DNA of 57,780 nt from a virus, in the IMG/VR virus record IMGVR_UViG_3300017917_001574, positions 1-57,780 of that record; one strand, given 5' to 3'. The notes beneath the pieces were generated by a model. The model did no database searches. It was not told the DNA's origin and was given only the letters and a program-made list of their open reading frames with translations. The translations under genes were made by a program, and so were the position numbers. Of this stretch, positions 1 to 9,248 are shown one piece after another (within the stretch, counting starts at the first letter, position 1; the number at the start of each line of letters is the position of its first letter).

Positions 1-300
1 CCACTAATTCCTGAAGAACCACTTGTTCCTGAAGAACCCGAAGTTCCACTACTACCACTAGTTCCCGAACTTCCTGAAGAACCACTTGTTCCACTTGTTC
101 CTGATGCTCCGCTTACCCCACTTGAACCTGACGTTCCTGAACTACCTGAAGAACCGCTTGCGCCACTACTTCCGCTAGTCCCCGAAGAACCCGAAGTTCC
201 ACTACTACCACTAGAACCTGATGAACCCGAAGTTCCACTACTACCACTAGTTCCCGAACTTCCTGAAGAACCTGATGAACCACTGGTTCCACTTGTACCT
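1..300 (-). repeat. Tandem 9-base-periodic repeat coding Gly-X-Ser triplets
   Basis: Bases 1 to about 300 consist of short degenerate repeats (permutations of GGTTCTTCAGGAACA on the minus strand) that translate in frame as GTS/GSS triplets. Codons vary between copies while the amino acids are kept, so selection appears to act at the protein level. The array continues past the left edge. Confidence 0.85.
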
Positions 301-1172
301 GTTGTTCCTCCGGTGATATTAATTAAAACATTTCCATTACCATAATTAATAACAGAAGCCCCCGAAAACGTCATTCCCGTCACATTTAGTGCAGTAACAC
401 CAGATGTTGCGTCATAAACAGTAAGAGTTCCCGCATTTGATATGATTCCACCAATATTAACGACACTACCATCGCTATTATTTAGAGTTAACGTGGAAGT
501 CCCACTGTTATAAGTTCCACCTGTCACGGTTCCATTAAACCCTGATATTGAGATGGTTCCTCCTGTATTATTATATAAATCTAAAGTCGTTATTGCCGAG
601 TAATATGTCCCTCCAGTTATTTGGATGTCACTACCCCAAAATATTTTCCATCTTGCGTCATTACGATTAACACCATTTACCCCTTCAATTGTTGACCCTG
701 TCCAAGTTCCTATAAAATCTCTTCCGGCTTGTGAACGATTATTAACCACCGTTCCATAATTACTAATTGTTATTGCAGAATTACCGGTAAGTCCCGTTAA
801 AGACCCCCATAATGTATCATAATTTGGTATTGTGAATTGATAAACTGTATCCGTTTCTTGAACATACACTTGCATACCCAATCGTCTTCTTCCTGAAGAA
901 ATATTATCCGAGTTTAAAGTGATAAAATCAGGAGAGAATGCCGTACCAGTTCCTTTTGTAAAATTGATAGGTATTGTATTCGCCGACAATTGAATATTCG
1001 CAGGATAAGTTGCCGCGGTTAACACTAATTGTAAATCATCTAAATTATAAACCTCCATATAACCCCCTGTCTGTAAAACAGAGAAATTAGTCCCAAACGT
1101 ACTTGTTCTTACGACACTATTAGGTCCCGATAATTGTGATGATGATATAGGATTTTTATATGGAAAAGACAT
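1..1172 (-). CDS. Tail fibre-like protein with collagen-like Gly-X-Ser repeats (3' part outside window)
   Basis: The gene starts at an ATG at 1172 and is open to the left edge, so only the first 390 codons are seen. Residues 1 to about 290 form a beta-rich domain rich in Thr, Ser, Gly and Asn. It includes two similar segments built on a TGGTY...TLxLxN pattern, which suggests a repeated beta-helix or trimeric fibre module. From about residue 291 (bases 1-300) the protein becomes uninterrupted Gly-X-Ser triplets (GTS, GSS, with a few GAS, GVS, GIS), a collagen-like pattern common in phage fibre shafts. It follows two other adhesin-like genes and is read last in the baseplate/fibre block. The inferred role is a distal tail fibre or receptor-binding protein. 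The receptor tip would lie beyond the window. Function is inferred from repeats and context, not from a recognised family. Confidence 0.75.
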   Translation of the reverse strand, partial: MSFPYKNPISSSQLSGPNSVVRTSTFGTNFSVLQTGGYMEVYNLDDLQLVLTAATYPANIQLSANTIPINFTKGTGTAFSPDFITLNSDNISSGRRRLGMQVYVQETDTVYQFTIPNYDTLWGSLTGLTGNSAITISNYGTVVNNRSQAGRDFIGTWTGSTIEGVNGVNRNDARWKIFWGSDIQITGGTYYSAITTLDLYNNTGGTISISGFNGTVTGGTYNSGTSTLTLNNSDGSVVNIGGIISNAGTLTVYDATSGVTALNVTGMTFSGASVINYGNGNVLINITGGTTGTSGTSGSSGSSGSSGTSGSSGTSGSSGSSGSSGTSGSSGTSGSSGASGSSGSSGTSGSSGVSGASGTSGTSGSSGSSGTSGSSGTSGSSGTSGSSGIS

Positions 1173-1200
1173 GTTTTATATTATTATTCTATGTTTTTAT

Positions 1201-2316
1201 TTATGATTTAGTATCCCCTTTAACCCAAAAACTAGAAGTCATTGGTGTTGATGATGGTTCCCAATACAATTCGTTCATCCATAACACTCTATAGACTCCA
1301 GCAGGAATTGCACATCCACTCGGAACTGTAACATTAATCCCCGCATTTGTAACATCAGGAACTCCATCATTAATAACCGAAACAGAACAAGGACTACCAT
1401 ATCCAACATCAAGAGTCATGTTATTAAATGTTCCTCCAACACCTGCCAATGGCACCCAAACCGTATATGAATATTGTTGGGTTGTTGCATTAACCTGAGA
1501 AGTAGTAACTTGGATACTGCCAAATGTATATTGATTCTGAGAACATCCATAACTATCAACACCTGAACCCGGTGATTGTCTTATTTGACCGGATAGTGTT
1601 GAGACATTAGTTATAAAGTTTCCAACTGACCCTGTCCATCCTGAATATTGAGCATATATTGCCATATCTCCCGCATAATTTGCCCCCGCAGGTACTCCAG
1701 TGTTACCAAAACCAAAGAATGAAACCGCTCCCGAATCAAACATAAATTGACCTAAATTATTTAATGATATTGAATCTTGAGGTTCAGGGAATAAATACGC
1801 GTAGTAAAGTCCCGGTGTTAAAGTTGGTGTTATTGTAGGTGTTGGTGTAGGTGAACTTGTGGTTGTTGGTGTCGTTGTAGGAGTTGATGTAATTGTTGGT
1901 GTTGGGCTAGGAGATAATCCAGGAGTTACGGTTGGCGTTGGTGTTGGCGTTGAAGTTGTTGTCGGAGTTACAGTTGGTGTCGTTGTAGGGGTTGGAGTAA
2001 TCGTTGGTGTCGGGCTAGGAGATAATCCAGGAGTTACGGTTGGTGTTGGCGTTATCGTTGGTGTTGGGGTCGGTGTTGGGCTACTACATGGAATGATTTC
2101 AAACATTTCACATCCATTAGCGTCAACTAACTTTAACATTATTTCAGGTGCAGTCTCAAATATTGACGGGATAATTGTCGTATAAGATAATGTTGGTGGG
2201 ACAGGTCCCGACGCAATTGTAGTTAAATAACTTTGGTTATTTCCATAAACATCTGAGATAAAAACATCAATAGGATACGTTCCTCCTGATATATTAGTTA
2301 TTCGTATTTGTACCAT
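1201..2316 (-). CDS. Adhesin/fibre-like protein with Thr-Pro linker
   Basis: This 371-residue protein has three parts: a small beta-rich N-terminal domain (about 1-78), a low-complexity linker of TPTPT and [10 protein letters not shown] units (about 79-168), and a C-terminal domain of about 200 residues rich in Gly, Ser, Thr and aromatics. The same kind of TP linker occurs in the neighbouring 983-residue SprB-repeat protein, which suggests shared, exchangeable modules. There is no signal peptide or membrane segment. A candidate promoter octamer lies 4 bases before the ATG. It lies between two other surface or fibre proteins, so a virion tail decoration or receptor-binding role is likely. I do not recognise the C-terminal family. 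Confidence 0.7.
   Translation of the reverse strand: MVQIRITNISGGTYPIDVFISDVYGNNQSYLTTIASGPVPPTLSYTTIIPSIFETAPEIMLKLVDANGCEMFEIIPCSSPTPTPTPTITPTPTVTPGLSPSPTPTITPTPTTTPTVTPTTTSTPTPTPTVTPGLSPSPTPTITSTPTTTPTTTSSPTPTPTITPTLTPGLYYAYLFPEPQDSISLNNLGQFMFDSGAVSFFGFGNTGVPAGANYAGDMAIYAQYSGWTGSVGNFITNVSTLSGQIRQSPGSGVDSYGCSQNQYTFGSIQVTTSQVNATTQQYSYTVWVPLAGVGGTFNNMTLDVGYGSPCSVSVINDGVPDVTNAGINVTVPSGCAIPAGVYRVLWMNELYWEPSSTPMTSSFWVKGDTKS
1815..2085 (-). repeat. Thr/Pro-coding low-complexity tandem repeat
   Basis: Degenerate 6-base repeats (GTTGGT/GTCGGT on the plus strand) encode Thr-Pro dipeptides. The 10-residue unit [10 protein letters not shown] appears twice within it. It is internal to the linker of the 371-residue gene and is a likely place for slippage or recombination with the related linker at 3070-3195. 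Confidence 0.8.
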
Positions 2317-2320
2317 TAAC

Positions 2321-2328
2321 TATAAATA
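2321..2328 (-). promoter_or_regulatory. Candidate promoter octamer TATTTATA upstream of the 371-residue gene
   Basis: The octamer lies on the minus strand, 4 bases before the ATG, in a 63-base gap with no other feature. Confidence 0.4.
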
Positions 2329-2379
2329 CACCAATGTTATATTTGCGTTAGAATAAAATTAAACCTTTAAATTCAAATA

Positions 2380-5331
2380 CTAAGTAAATGAAACATTACA
2401 ACAAGATGGTATTTGAGATGCACCATAATTAACTAAACCATTATTTGTTTGATAAGTTATGGTATATGGAGAAACATTATCGATTGAATATACATCTCCG
2501 GTTGCCAGTGTAAAATAAATATTTCCACTATCTATGAATAAACCAAACACATCTATCATTCCAATCCAACTGATATCAAACTCAACCGCACCTGTAGTAT
2601 AATCTTGTTGAGTAATATATTCTACAAAAGTAAAACTATCAATATTAGATGTAATTAGTTTATTATTTGTGGTTAAAATAATATCTCCAGTTATTTCTCT
2701 ATTAGTTGGTAAATTAAATTTAGGTGTAAATGTTGCAACACCTCTGAAAAGGGTAACTTCACCGATAGTATTTCCACTCGATGAAATTAATGTTGTATCA
2801 TTTTTAGCAAAAAGACCAGGACCTAATCCTGGAATATAGTAGGAACGACTACTTGAACCACTAAAAGGACTTAATGTAATGTTATATTCATATAAACCAC
2901 CTGAAATTCCTCCGTCATATAACCACATCTTATTAGGGGTATGAGCAATATCGACCGCTGCAGGTAAAGTAGTATTAAAATCTGGGTTGAGTAATGTAGT
3001 GGTATTTGTTTGATATTGATATTGATATACGTCATTTGACGATGTATTAATAAATACCGAACATAATATCGATGTCGGAATCGAAGTTGGTGTTGGAGTT
3101 AAAGTTGGTGTTGGGGTCGGAGTTCTTGTATTTGTTGGAGTTGGGGTAGGTGTTGGAGTTCCTGTGTTTGTTGGGGTTGGGGTAGGTGTTGGAGTTATCT
3201 GACATTCACATAATATGTCATACACTATCGTTAATTCAACAACAATTCTTTGTCCATTTAATGTATTATTCCCAGGAATTGTGTTAATTGTTATTTGATT
3301 ATTTTGGTCGTCAATTATTACTCCGCCAATACCCGGCACCGTCAACAATAAACTCGTAAGTGTTTCATAGTAAAGACTATCAGGGGGTGCGGAAGTTAAT
3401 GTTGTTCCGGTAAAGAAATTTTCGCTTGTTGTAAAACCTGAGGGATTTACAGAAACTTTAACCCCAAAAACAGCGTTATTTAAGTGACAATTAACTTCGT
3501 TCGCAGTTAAGTCATTAAAACCTTCGTTTAACATTTGGGTTAACCCAAATTTAGATTGTGACTGTATTGTAAAATTTTCCCCTCCCATTACATACGTTTG
3601 GTAGGACACGTAAAGTGCATCACAAGTAATAGTTGTGCTTCTTTCCAAAGTACACCCATTACTATCTGTAATTGATAAAGTATATGTGTCAGCACTTAAA
3701 TTACCGACCTCAATCTCTTGGGGATTCCCGGGAACATTAGTCGACCAATTAAAGGTAAAAGGAGGTGTCCCACTTGAAATTAACGCAGTTAAAGTCCCTT
3801 CCGTTCCATTACCGCAAGATGTGCTATACAATGTAAAATCCAAAGGGTCACTTGTTCCAACATATACTTGAGATGTTTGAACACATCCCGCAGCGTCAGT
3901 AACACTAACCGTGTGTTGACCTGAGGATACATTAGTAAATGTTACCGCAGACAGAGTAGTGTTTAGAACATTTTGAACCCCGTCTAAAGAAAAATCGTAA
4001 GGACTCGCACCACCTTCAGTTCTTGTTACTAATACTGAACCATTATTTTGATTACAAGTTGTTCCTGTGACATTAGTTGAAATTGTATAAGTGTTCGTTG
4101 CAAACAATGTCACCTCTTCCATAAAATAACATGACGAAGAATCTTGAATTGCAATACTATAAGTTCCTGAGGATAGATTATTAAAAATATAAGTTGTTTG
4201 CGAACTACTAATATTTGATGTATTTCCGTTAGGGTAAATTATAGTATAAGTGTATGGTGTTACCCCTCCAATAACCGAAACTTGTATTGAACCATCGCTA
4301 CTTGAACAGGTAGACCCATTTGTATTTATACTAACCGATGTCATACCTTGAGGTGATGTTAATACCGTACCTGCAACAAATGAACATAACGCAGCATCTG
4401 TTACTTGGATAGAATAAAATCCGGGTGATAGTCCATTCACAGTCCAAGATGTTCCATATTGAATTGTGACTTCACCCGTAGAGGCAGAATAGTAATATGG
4501 TGCAGTTCCACCCACAATTTGAATTGTCAGTGAGCCGTCAGCCTGGAAACAACTAGGTGGGACTGCAGTAAAGGCACCTAAGGCAACTTGTGGAACATCT
4601 GTAACGTTTGCTCCTTTAGTTTGAGAACATCCAAAAGAATCCGTAACAGTTACCGAATAAGGTCCTGACGTTAATCCTGTTATTGTGTTTCCCGTCGCAC
4701 CATTAGACCAATTATAGGTATATGGTGGAGAACCTGTTATTCCGGTTATGGTAATCTTACCAATCGGTGTTCCACCGCATGATGAGTTTGGAACAACATA
4801 TAATCCAAAATCTAAAGGAGTAGAGTCTTCGATTATAAAATTTTGACTATAACCAGTACACCCTCCAACATCAATAACTTTCATATAGTAAGTTCCGGCG
4901 CTTAGTGTTCCAAACACTACCTCATTCACATTAATATTTGTGCTTTGTAACATCAAATTGTTATCATTTGAATCATACAAGTAAAACTGTGTTGTTGAAA
5001 AATTAGAAGATGAGGTTCCTGTAACCGACCCATTATCCAATCCACAGGTTGTTCCTTGAACTCCGAGAATGGTGGCACATACTCCTGACGATACAGGTAT
5101 ATTAATATTTAACGTTTGATTAACAGGTAATGTGCTGTCATTAACAGTTACAATATATGTATCGGAATTTAATGAGGTTCGTATTGATGGTTGAGATGTA
5201 ACCACATCCGTCCCTAAATTTGGGGTGACCCATTGGACAGTATATGGTTCATTACCCCCGTTAATAAAGAGTGATATCGCACCTGAACTTGTGCTTTGAC
5301 AATCCCCTGTAACTGATATATTGTAATTCAT
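2380..5331 (-). CDS. Large tail surface protein with SprB-like repeats
   Basis: The ATG at 5331 overlaps the TAA of the upstream gene by one base (TAATG). It is preferred to an upstream in-frame TTG and gives 983 residues. Residues about 5-575 contain about seven tandem units of about 80 residues with the pattern GGxxPYxYxW...LSxGxYxVxVTDxxGC. This is the signature of SprB repeats, known from the flavobacterial gliding adhesin SprB. Examples are PPYTYNWSNGATG and TYTLSITDSNGC. A beta-rich region follows, then a TPTPT linker (about 712-754) and a roughly 230-residue C-terminal domain that looks propeller-like. Its place after the tail-protein-I-like gene suggests a fibre or baseplate-attached adhesin. 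Mimicry of a host surface adhesin is inferred; the repeat assignment is by motif. Confidence 0.8.
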   Translation of the reverse strand: MNYNISVTGDCQSTSSGAISLFINGGNEPYTVQWVTPNLGTDVVTSQPSIRTSLNSDTYIVTVNDSTLPVNQTLNINIPVSSGVCATILGVQGTTCGLDNGSVTGTSSSNFSTTQFYLYDSNDNNLMLQSTNINVNEVVFGTLSAGTYYMKVIDVGGCTGYSQNFIIEDSTPLDFGLYVVPNSSCGGTPIGKITITGITGSPPYTYNWSNGATGNTITGLTSGPYSVTVTDSFGCSQTKGANVTDVPQVALGAFTAVPPSCFQADGSLTIQIVGGTAPYYYSASTGEVTIQYGTSWTVNGLSPGFYSIQVTDAALCSFVAGTVLTSPQGMTSVSINTNGSTCSSSDGSIQVSVIGGVTPYTYTIIYPNGNTSNISSSQTTYIFNNLSSGTYSIAIQDSSSCYFMEEVTLFATNTYTISTNVTGTTCNQNNGSVLVTRTEGGASPYDFSLDGVQNVLNTTLSAVTFTNVSSGQHTVSVTDAAGCVQTSQVYVGTSDPLDFTLYSTSCGNGTEGTLTALISSGTPPFTFNWSTNVPGNPQEIEVGNLSADTYTLSITDSNGCTLERSTTITCDALYVSYQTYVMGGENFTIQSQSKFGLTQMLNEGFNDLTANEVNCHLNNAVFGVKVSVNPSGFTTSENFFTGTTLTSAPPDSLYYETLTSLLLTVPGIGGVIIDDQNNQITINTIPGNNTLNGQRIVVELTIVYDILCECQITPTPTPTPTNTGTPTPTPTPTNTRTPTPTPTLTPTPTSIPTSILCSVFINTSSNDVYQYQYQTNTTTLLNPDFNTTLPAAVDIAHTPNKMWLYDGGISGGLYEYNITLSPFSGSSSRSYYIPGLGPGLFAKNDTTLISSSGNTIGEVTLFRGVATFTPKFNLPTNREITGDIILTTNNKLITSNIDSFTFVEYITQQDYTTGAVEFDISWIGMIDVFGLFIDSGNIYFTLATGDVYSIDNVSPYTITYQTNNGLVNYGASQIPSCCNVSFT

Positions 5332-8315
5332 TATTGTGAACAATTAATATTAATGTTTATCCCCACGTCTAAAGAAACTGAACTTGTTATAGTATTATCC
5401 AAACAACTTAAATTAGTAATTGTTAATGTATTACCATCTAAAGAATATGTATACCCATATTTAATCAATTGTGGTAAATAGTCAATTAATGCTAGTCTCC
5501 ATTGAGTTGGTGTTGGGGAATCTGAAATTCCGTATCCGGTATAAAATAACTCTTGAATAATTTGTTGACCATTTATTTTTAAATCAACATACCAATTACT
5601 TAATACTGAATTTGAATAACATTGATTTAAGGTCAACCCACTTTGGTCTAACATATAATTAACTCGGTTAACTAAAATACTATTAAAGTTTGATACACTA
5701 ATATCACCATTAAACCAAGGATATATGTTAAATTCTGCGAATTCAGAATTACAATTATAATCAAAAATGCCTGAAATGATATAACATGGATTAACCGGCA
5801 CTGGAATAAATTGACATCCTCTTTGTCTTCGATAGACAAACTTTTGTTTGTGGAATATTGAATTCTCAAGTCTAACACCGCCATTCCATATGGTAGTCGC
5901 CGGAACCATTTGTTCCACCAACTTTGTCCAATATGGGCCAATACCATTTACATAATCAATTAATTTTTGATAAGTATATTGATTGTTGGGTATCCCAACT
6001 GTTTGTTCCGACTCAATATATTTCCAAAAGATTGATTGTAGAGTTGGGTATCCTCCGGTTTTACCATCAGTAATGTATTGTCGATTTCTTGTGTTAATCA
6101 TGTTTTCCCAAAATGTTTGAGAAAATTCAAAAAATGTTTTTTTCTTTGGTTCAGGATTCACATATGTCGAGTCGACTCCTCCCGGAACCGGATAGTTAAC
6201 AGTTAATCCTGTTTCAGGGATTGGATAATCGTATTGTCTAGATTGGTCCCAAACATCATATACTAATCCTTGAGCGGGATTTAAAAATATATCAACATTT
6301 TTAACATTTAGAACCAACTTTTCGTTGTCCACAAAATAATAAGCATTGTAATCACCTTGAGTTGATACCCTAATTTTATCGTCATCTGATAACCATGACT
6401 TATTATTATCAACAACTTTTCTTAATTTAAACCCTTCATTCATGTATGGGAAATTCCTGAATCGGTTTAGATAAGTTTGACCATAAGTGAATGGTGTTAA
6501 TTGAGTTTGAATATTATAATTTTGCCCTGTATAAACATCACCAGTTAATTGGACTTCATCAGGACTTCTATGTTGTGGCGTTGTTTCATACCATCCCGCA
6601 CCGATTTGGAAAAAGTATGTTTCGGTGTTTCTTGGTGCTTTAGGATATCCTTCAAAATCTATCGGATAATCACTTAACCTAACACTTACGTTTTCATATG
6701 TTGAATTTGTTGTAAATGCGGTATATAAATTACCTTTTATTTTATAAGTGTCTCCCGGTAGATACGCAGGTGTTAAATCAACATAAGTTCCACCAGATAT
6801 TTGAGCCCATTGTGTATCAAATTGGTCTAAATTAATTTTTTGGTCAGCAAGATAAATGTATTCATTATATTCAATCAAAGAATCAGGTGCGCCGATTAAT
6901 CTCAATAAAAATTCAATTGACCTTCTTGTTCCTTTGGATTTAAATAGATAAGACGCATTAAGAATTAAATTTCTATAATAAGCATAATTTAATTCAGTTG
7001 GTGTAAGAGCTCTCGCATAACCGGGATAAGTTGGTGTTGAGGTGTTTCCAAACACAGAACTTAAAAAATCTTCGTTTGTTATTGGTGAAAAATTTGATGA
7101 CCACCCTAAAGTTCTTGATAAATTAACTAATAATTCTGAAGGAATATCATTTGATGGATTATAATTCACTGAATTCATATAAGCCAATCCATCAATGAAT
7201 TGTTTTACTTGGTCAAAACTTCTACCATATATTTGGAATATTTTTTCAACTTTTTGTCCTAAGGTATCGAACTCTTTTAATGAATCCGTGACTAAAAATC
7301 TCGATATCAAATTGGTTTTAAATGAGTCTAAATTAACCGCAATTTCTTGAATTTGTTCCAAATACGAATCAAATAAAGACGTTAAAATATCTAAATTCCA
7401 AGGACCTCTTTTTGGCCAAGTAACTTGTCTATATTCTGTATAAAATTGACCATATTCGTTTTGTTGTGGAACTTGAAAAACCGCCGTGTATTCAGGTCTA
7501 ACTAACCTATTTAATAAAAATTTTTCAACTTCATCAAAATCTTCTTGAAATACTTTATCTGAAATGTAATCATTTGGTCTAATTTGGAAATCGTCTTCAA
7601 TTGTAGTTGCAGTTGTCCCAAATGGAGAACCTGAGACATAAAATTGTAAATACCCTGTCGACAATGTCTCAGATGGAACGAAGAATAAAACTTGATAGAT
7701 ATTATCATTAATACTAACACAATAATCTAAATAAGTGTTATATAAGTTTCGATATTTTGAGACCTCAATTTCTCTTAATGATAAGTTATTAATTGCATTT
7801 ACAGAATAATCAATATCAAAAGGGTTTTGGATTCTATCGACACTTACTTTAAAGTATGTTTCGTCATTTTGGGAATCATAAGCAATGTCATACGCGGTGT
7901 ATCCGGTAATGAACTGATTGTTATTAAATTGAATATCTAAAGAAGCAGGAAAATAATTTATTATTTTTGTAATCGAAACACTAAACCTTTTAGATAACGA
8001 CCCATACATCGAAAAATTAAGAACTTGGGATATATCATAATTCGGATAAACTCTAAACTGTGTTGCAAGAATTGTTCTACTTTGCTCTAAACTTTCGATT
8101 CCCATCATGTCTAATGACATTGGTTCCGAAAATGCACCAACATTGAAAGTTCTGTTAACTTTCTCGACAACTCCTGTTGTAAATTCAAAGTTACCCTGCG
8201 TAAGTCCTCCTCCCTCAACAGTTTGTAAACCTACAATGTTGTCTGAGAAAGTCCCCGCCCCGTTACCGGGTCTTGGGGGGTAAAAAAATTTCGTGTTCTT
8301 AGTTTCTACTGCCAT
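5331..8315 (-). CDS. Baseplate protein with tail-protein-I-like segment (possible gp7 counterpart)
   Basis: This is a 994-residue protein. The central region (about 265-510) resembles the P2 gpI/phage_tail_I family: a helical stretch, then IPSELLVNLSRTLGW (about 390-404), then a segment with FKSKGTRRSIEFLLRLIG (about 453-470). The R-x(n)-KGT pattern is typical of gpI homologues, which join the wedge to the fibres in contractile tails. The length is close to T4 gp7 (about 1030 residues). The flanking N- and C-terminal parts are beta-rich and unassigned. It is translationally coupled on both sides by TAATG overlaps. Assignment to baseplate is fairly sure; equivalence to gp7 is inference. Confidence 0.65.
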   Translation of the reverse strand: MAVETKNTKFFYPPRPGNGAGTFSDNIVGLQTVEGGGLTQGNFEFTTGVVEKVNRTFNVGAFSEPMSLDMMGIESLEQSRTILATQFRVYPNYDISQVLNFSMYGSLSKRFSVSITKIINYFPASLDIQFNNNQFITGYTAYDIAYDSQNDETYFKVSVDRIQNPFDIDYSVNAINNLSLREIEVSKYRNLYNTYLDYCVSINDNIYQVLFFVPSETLSTGYLQFYVSGSPFGTTATTIEDDFQIRPNDYISDKVFQEDFDEVEKFLLNRLVRPEYTAVFQVPQQNEYGQFYTEYRQVTWPKRGPWNLDILTSLFDSYLEQIQEIAVNLDSFKTNLISRFLVTDSLKEFDTLGQKVEKIFQIYGRSFDQVKQFIDGLAYMNSVNYNPSNDIPSELLVNLSRTLGWSSNFSPITNEDFLSSVFGNTSTPTYPGYARALTPTELNYAYYRNLILNASYLFKSKGTRRSIEFLLRLIGAPDSLIEYNEYIYLADQKINLDQFDTQWAQISGGTYVDLTPAYLPGDTYKIKGNLYTAFTTNSTYENVSVRLSDYPIDFEGYPKAPRNTETYFFQIGAGWYETTPQHRSPDEVQLTGDVYTGQNYNIQTQLTPFTYGQTYLNRFRNFPYMNEGFKLRKVVDNNKSWLSDDDKIRVSTQGDYNAYYFVDNEKLVLNVKNVDIFLNPAQGLVYDVWDQSRQYDYPIPETGLTVNYPVPGGVDSTYVNPEPKKKTFFEFSQTFWENMINTRNRQYITDGKTGGYPTLQSIFWKYIESEQTVGIPNNQYTYQKLIDYVNGIGPYWTKLVEQMVPATTIWNGGVRLENSIFHKQKFVYRRQRGCQFIPVPVNPCYIISGIFDYNCNSEFAEFNIYPWFNGDISVSNFNSILVNRVNYMLDQSGLTLNQCYSNSVLSNWYVDLKINGQQIIQELFYTGYGISDSPTPTQWRLALIDYLPQLIKYGYTYSLDGNTLTITNLSCLDNTITSSVSLDVGINININCSQ

Positions 8316-9223
8316 TAACTTGTAATTGTTGTGAAGTTTTTACTAAAATCAATGTTATTTCCTCTACTTTGTCTAACCTCGTAAAGAAGAGCGTTAAATT
8401 GGTCTCTGATTTCATATAAGTTGTATTGTCTGTATATGTTATTTTCAGAGTCGTAGATTGTATAGATACCATCATCAATAGATTTGGTTTGATTACCATA
8501 AAGAGCAATCGCAAGAGATGATATATCGTATTCAACCATGTCAATCTCTAATGTAACCGGATTAAAAAATGTATTGGTGATAATTATGTTCTGATTTGGC
8601 TGACCGATAAATGGTGTTGCATTTGGGTTGTTCGTAGGTGAAGAAGATGGAGATAATGTCAAAAATATTAAATTTGAAGCTCCTTCAACATACCGATACC
8701 TAATTGATTTTTGAGTCGTGTTAATTTGATTAGTAACAACAGGTTCACAAAAGAATGATGAAGTGATTACTCTAAAAAAATTTGGTATTTTTGAACCATC
8801 CGGGTTTAAATACTCAACTCTAAAACCAACCAACCCTTGTGGGACAAATTTGTTTTGATATTGTGCTGGTACATTTGAAATGTCGATTACAATACCTTTA
8901 ACATTAGGTAATGCGTTTAACACACCACAATCCGTTATTAAAGTTCTGATTTGAGCCGGTCTTAAATAAAGTGTGTAAATTCCAATTTCATTAAATTGTT
9001 CTGCAGGTAATGTTAAATTATATAACCCACCTAAAATTTCAACATTAGCGTTTCCTCCGGTTTGAGTATTATTAAAATAAGGTTTTAATAATGTCGGTGC
9101 ATCAAGTTCCGTAAGGATAAAATTATCCGTCACATCTCTCGATGGAGTGTAATTCATTATGATTTGAACGTCTTCAGGACTTACGTCTGAAGGTCTTATA
9201 GTTCCATAGCTTCCAATTGCCAT
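8315..9223 (-). CDS. Putative baseplate/tail structural protein, unrecognised
   Basis: This 302-residue protein has no signal peptide or membrane span and mixes beta-rich segments. It begins MAIGSYGTIRPSDVSPEDV and has a charged C-terminal region (IRDQFNALLYEVRQSRG) that is probably helical. It heads a small coupled cluster: a promoter-like octamer lies 15 bases upstream and its stop overlaps the start of the gpI-like gene by one base. Tight coupling to baseplate genes suggests a wedge or fibre-connecting component. I recognise no family. Confidence 0.6.
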   Translation of the reverse strand: MAIGSYGTIRPSDVSPEDVQIIMNYTPSRDVTDNFILTELDAPTLLKPYFNNTQTGGNANVEILGGLYNLTLPAEQFNEIGIYTLYLRPAQIRTLITDCGVLNALPNVKGIVIDISNVPAQYQNKFVPQGLVGFRVEYLNPDGSKIPNFFRVITSSFFCEPVVTNQINTTQKSIRYRYVEGASNLIFLTLSPSSSPTNNPNATPFIGQPNQNIIITNTFFNPVTLEIDMVEYDISSLAIALYGNQTKSIDDGIYTIYDSENNIYRQYNLYEIRDQFNALLYEVRQSRGNNIDFSKNFTTITS

Positions 9224-9238
9224 TTTTCCTTTTTATAT

Positions 9239-9246
9239 TATAAATA
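9239..9246 (-). promoter_or_regulatory. Candidate promoter octamer TATTTATA upstream of the 302-residue gene
   Basis: The octamer lies on the minus strand, 15 bases before the ATG. The intervening sequence ATATAAAAAGGAAAA also contains one of the few SD-like AGGA motifs. Confidence 0.5.
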
Positions 9247-9248
9247 GT

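Noticed and set aside
1-300. CRISPR-like regular repeats at the left edge
   Set aside because: There are no unique spacers of constant length. The repeats are in frame and code for Gly-X-Ser triplets.
1859-2185. Plus-strand 108-codon frame with VGVGVGV repeats
   Set aside because: It is the antisense shadow of the TPTPT-coding linker on the minus strand; the low-complexity DNA lacks stops in several frames.
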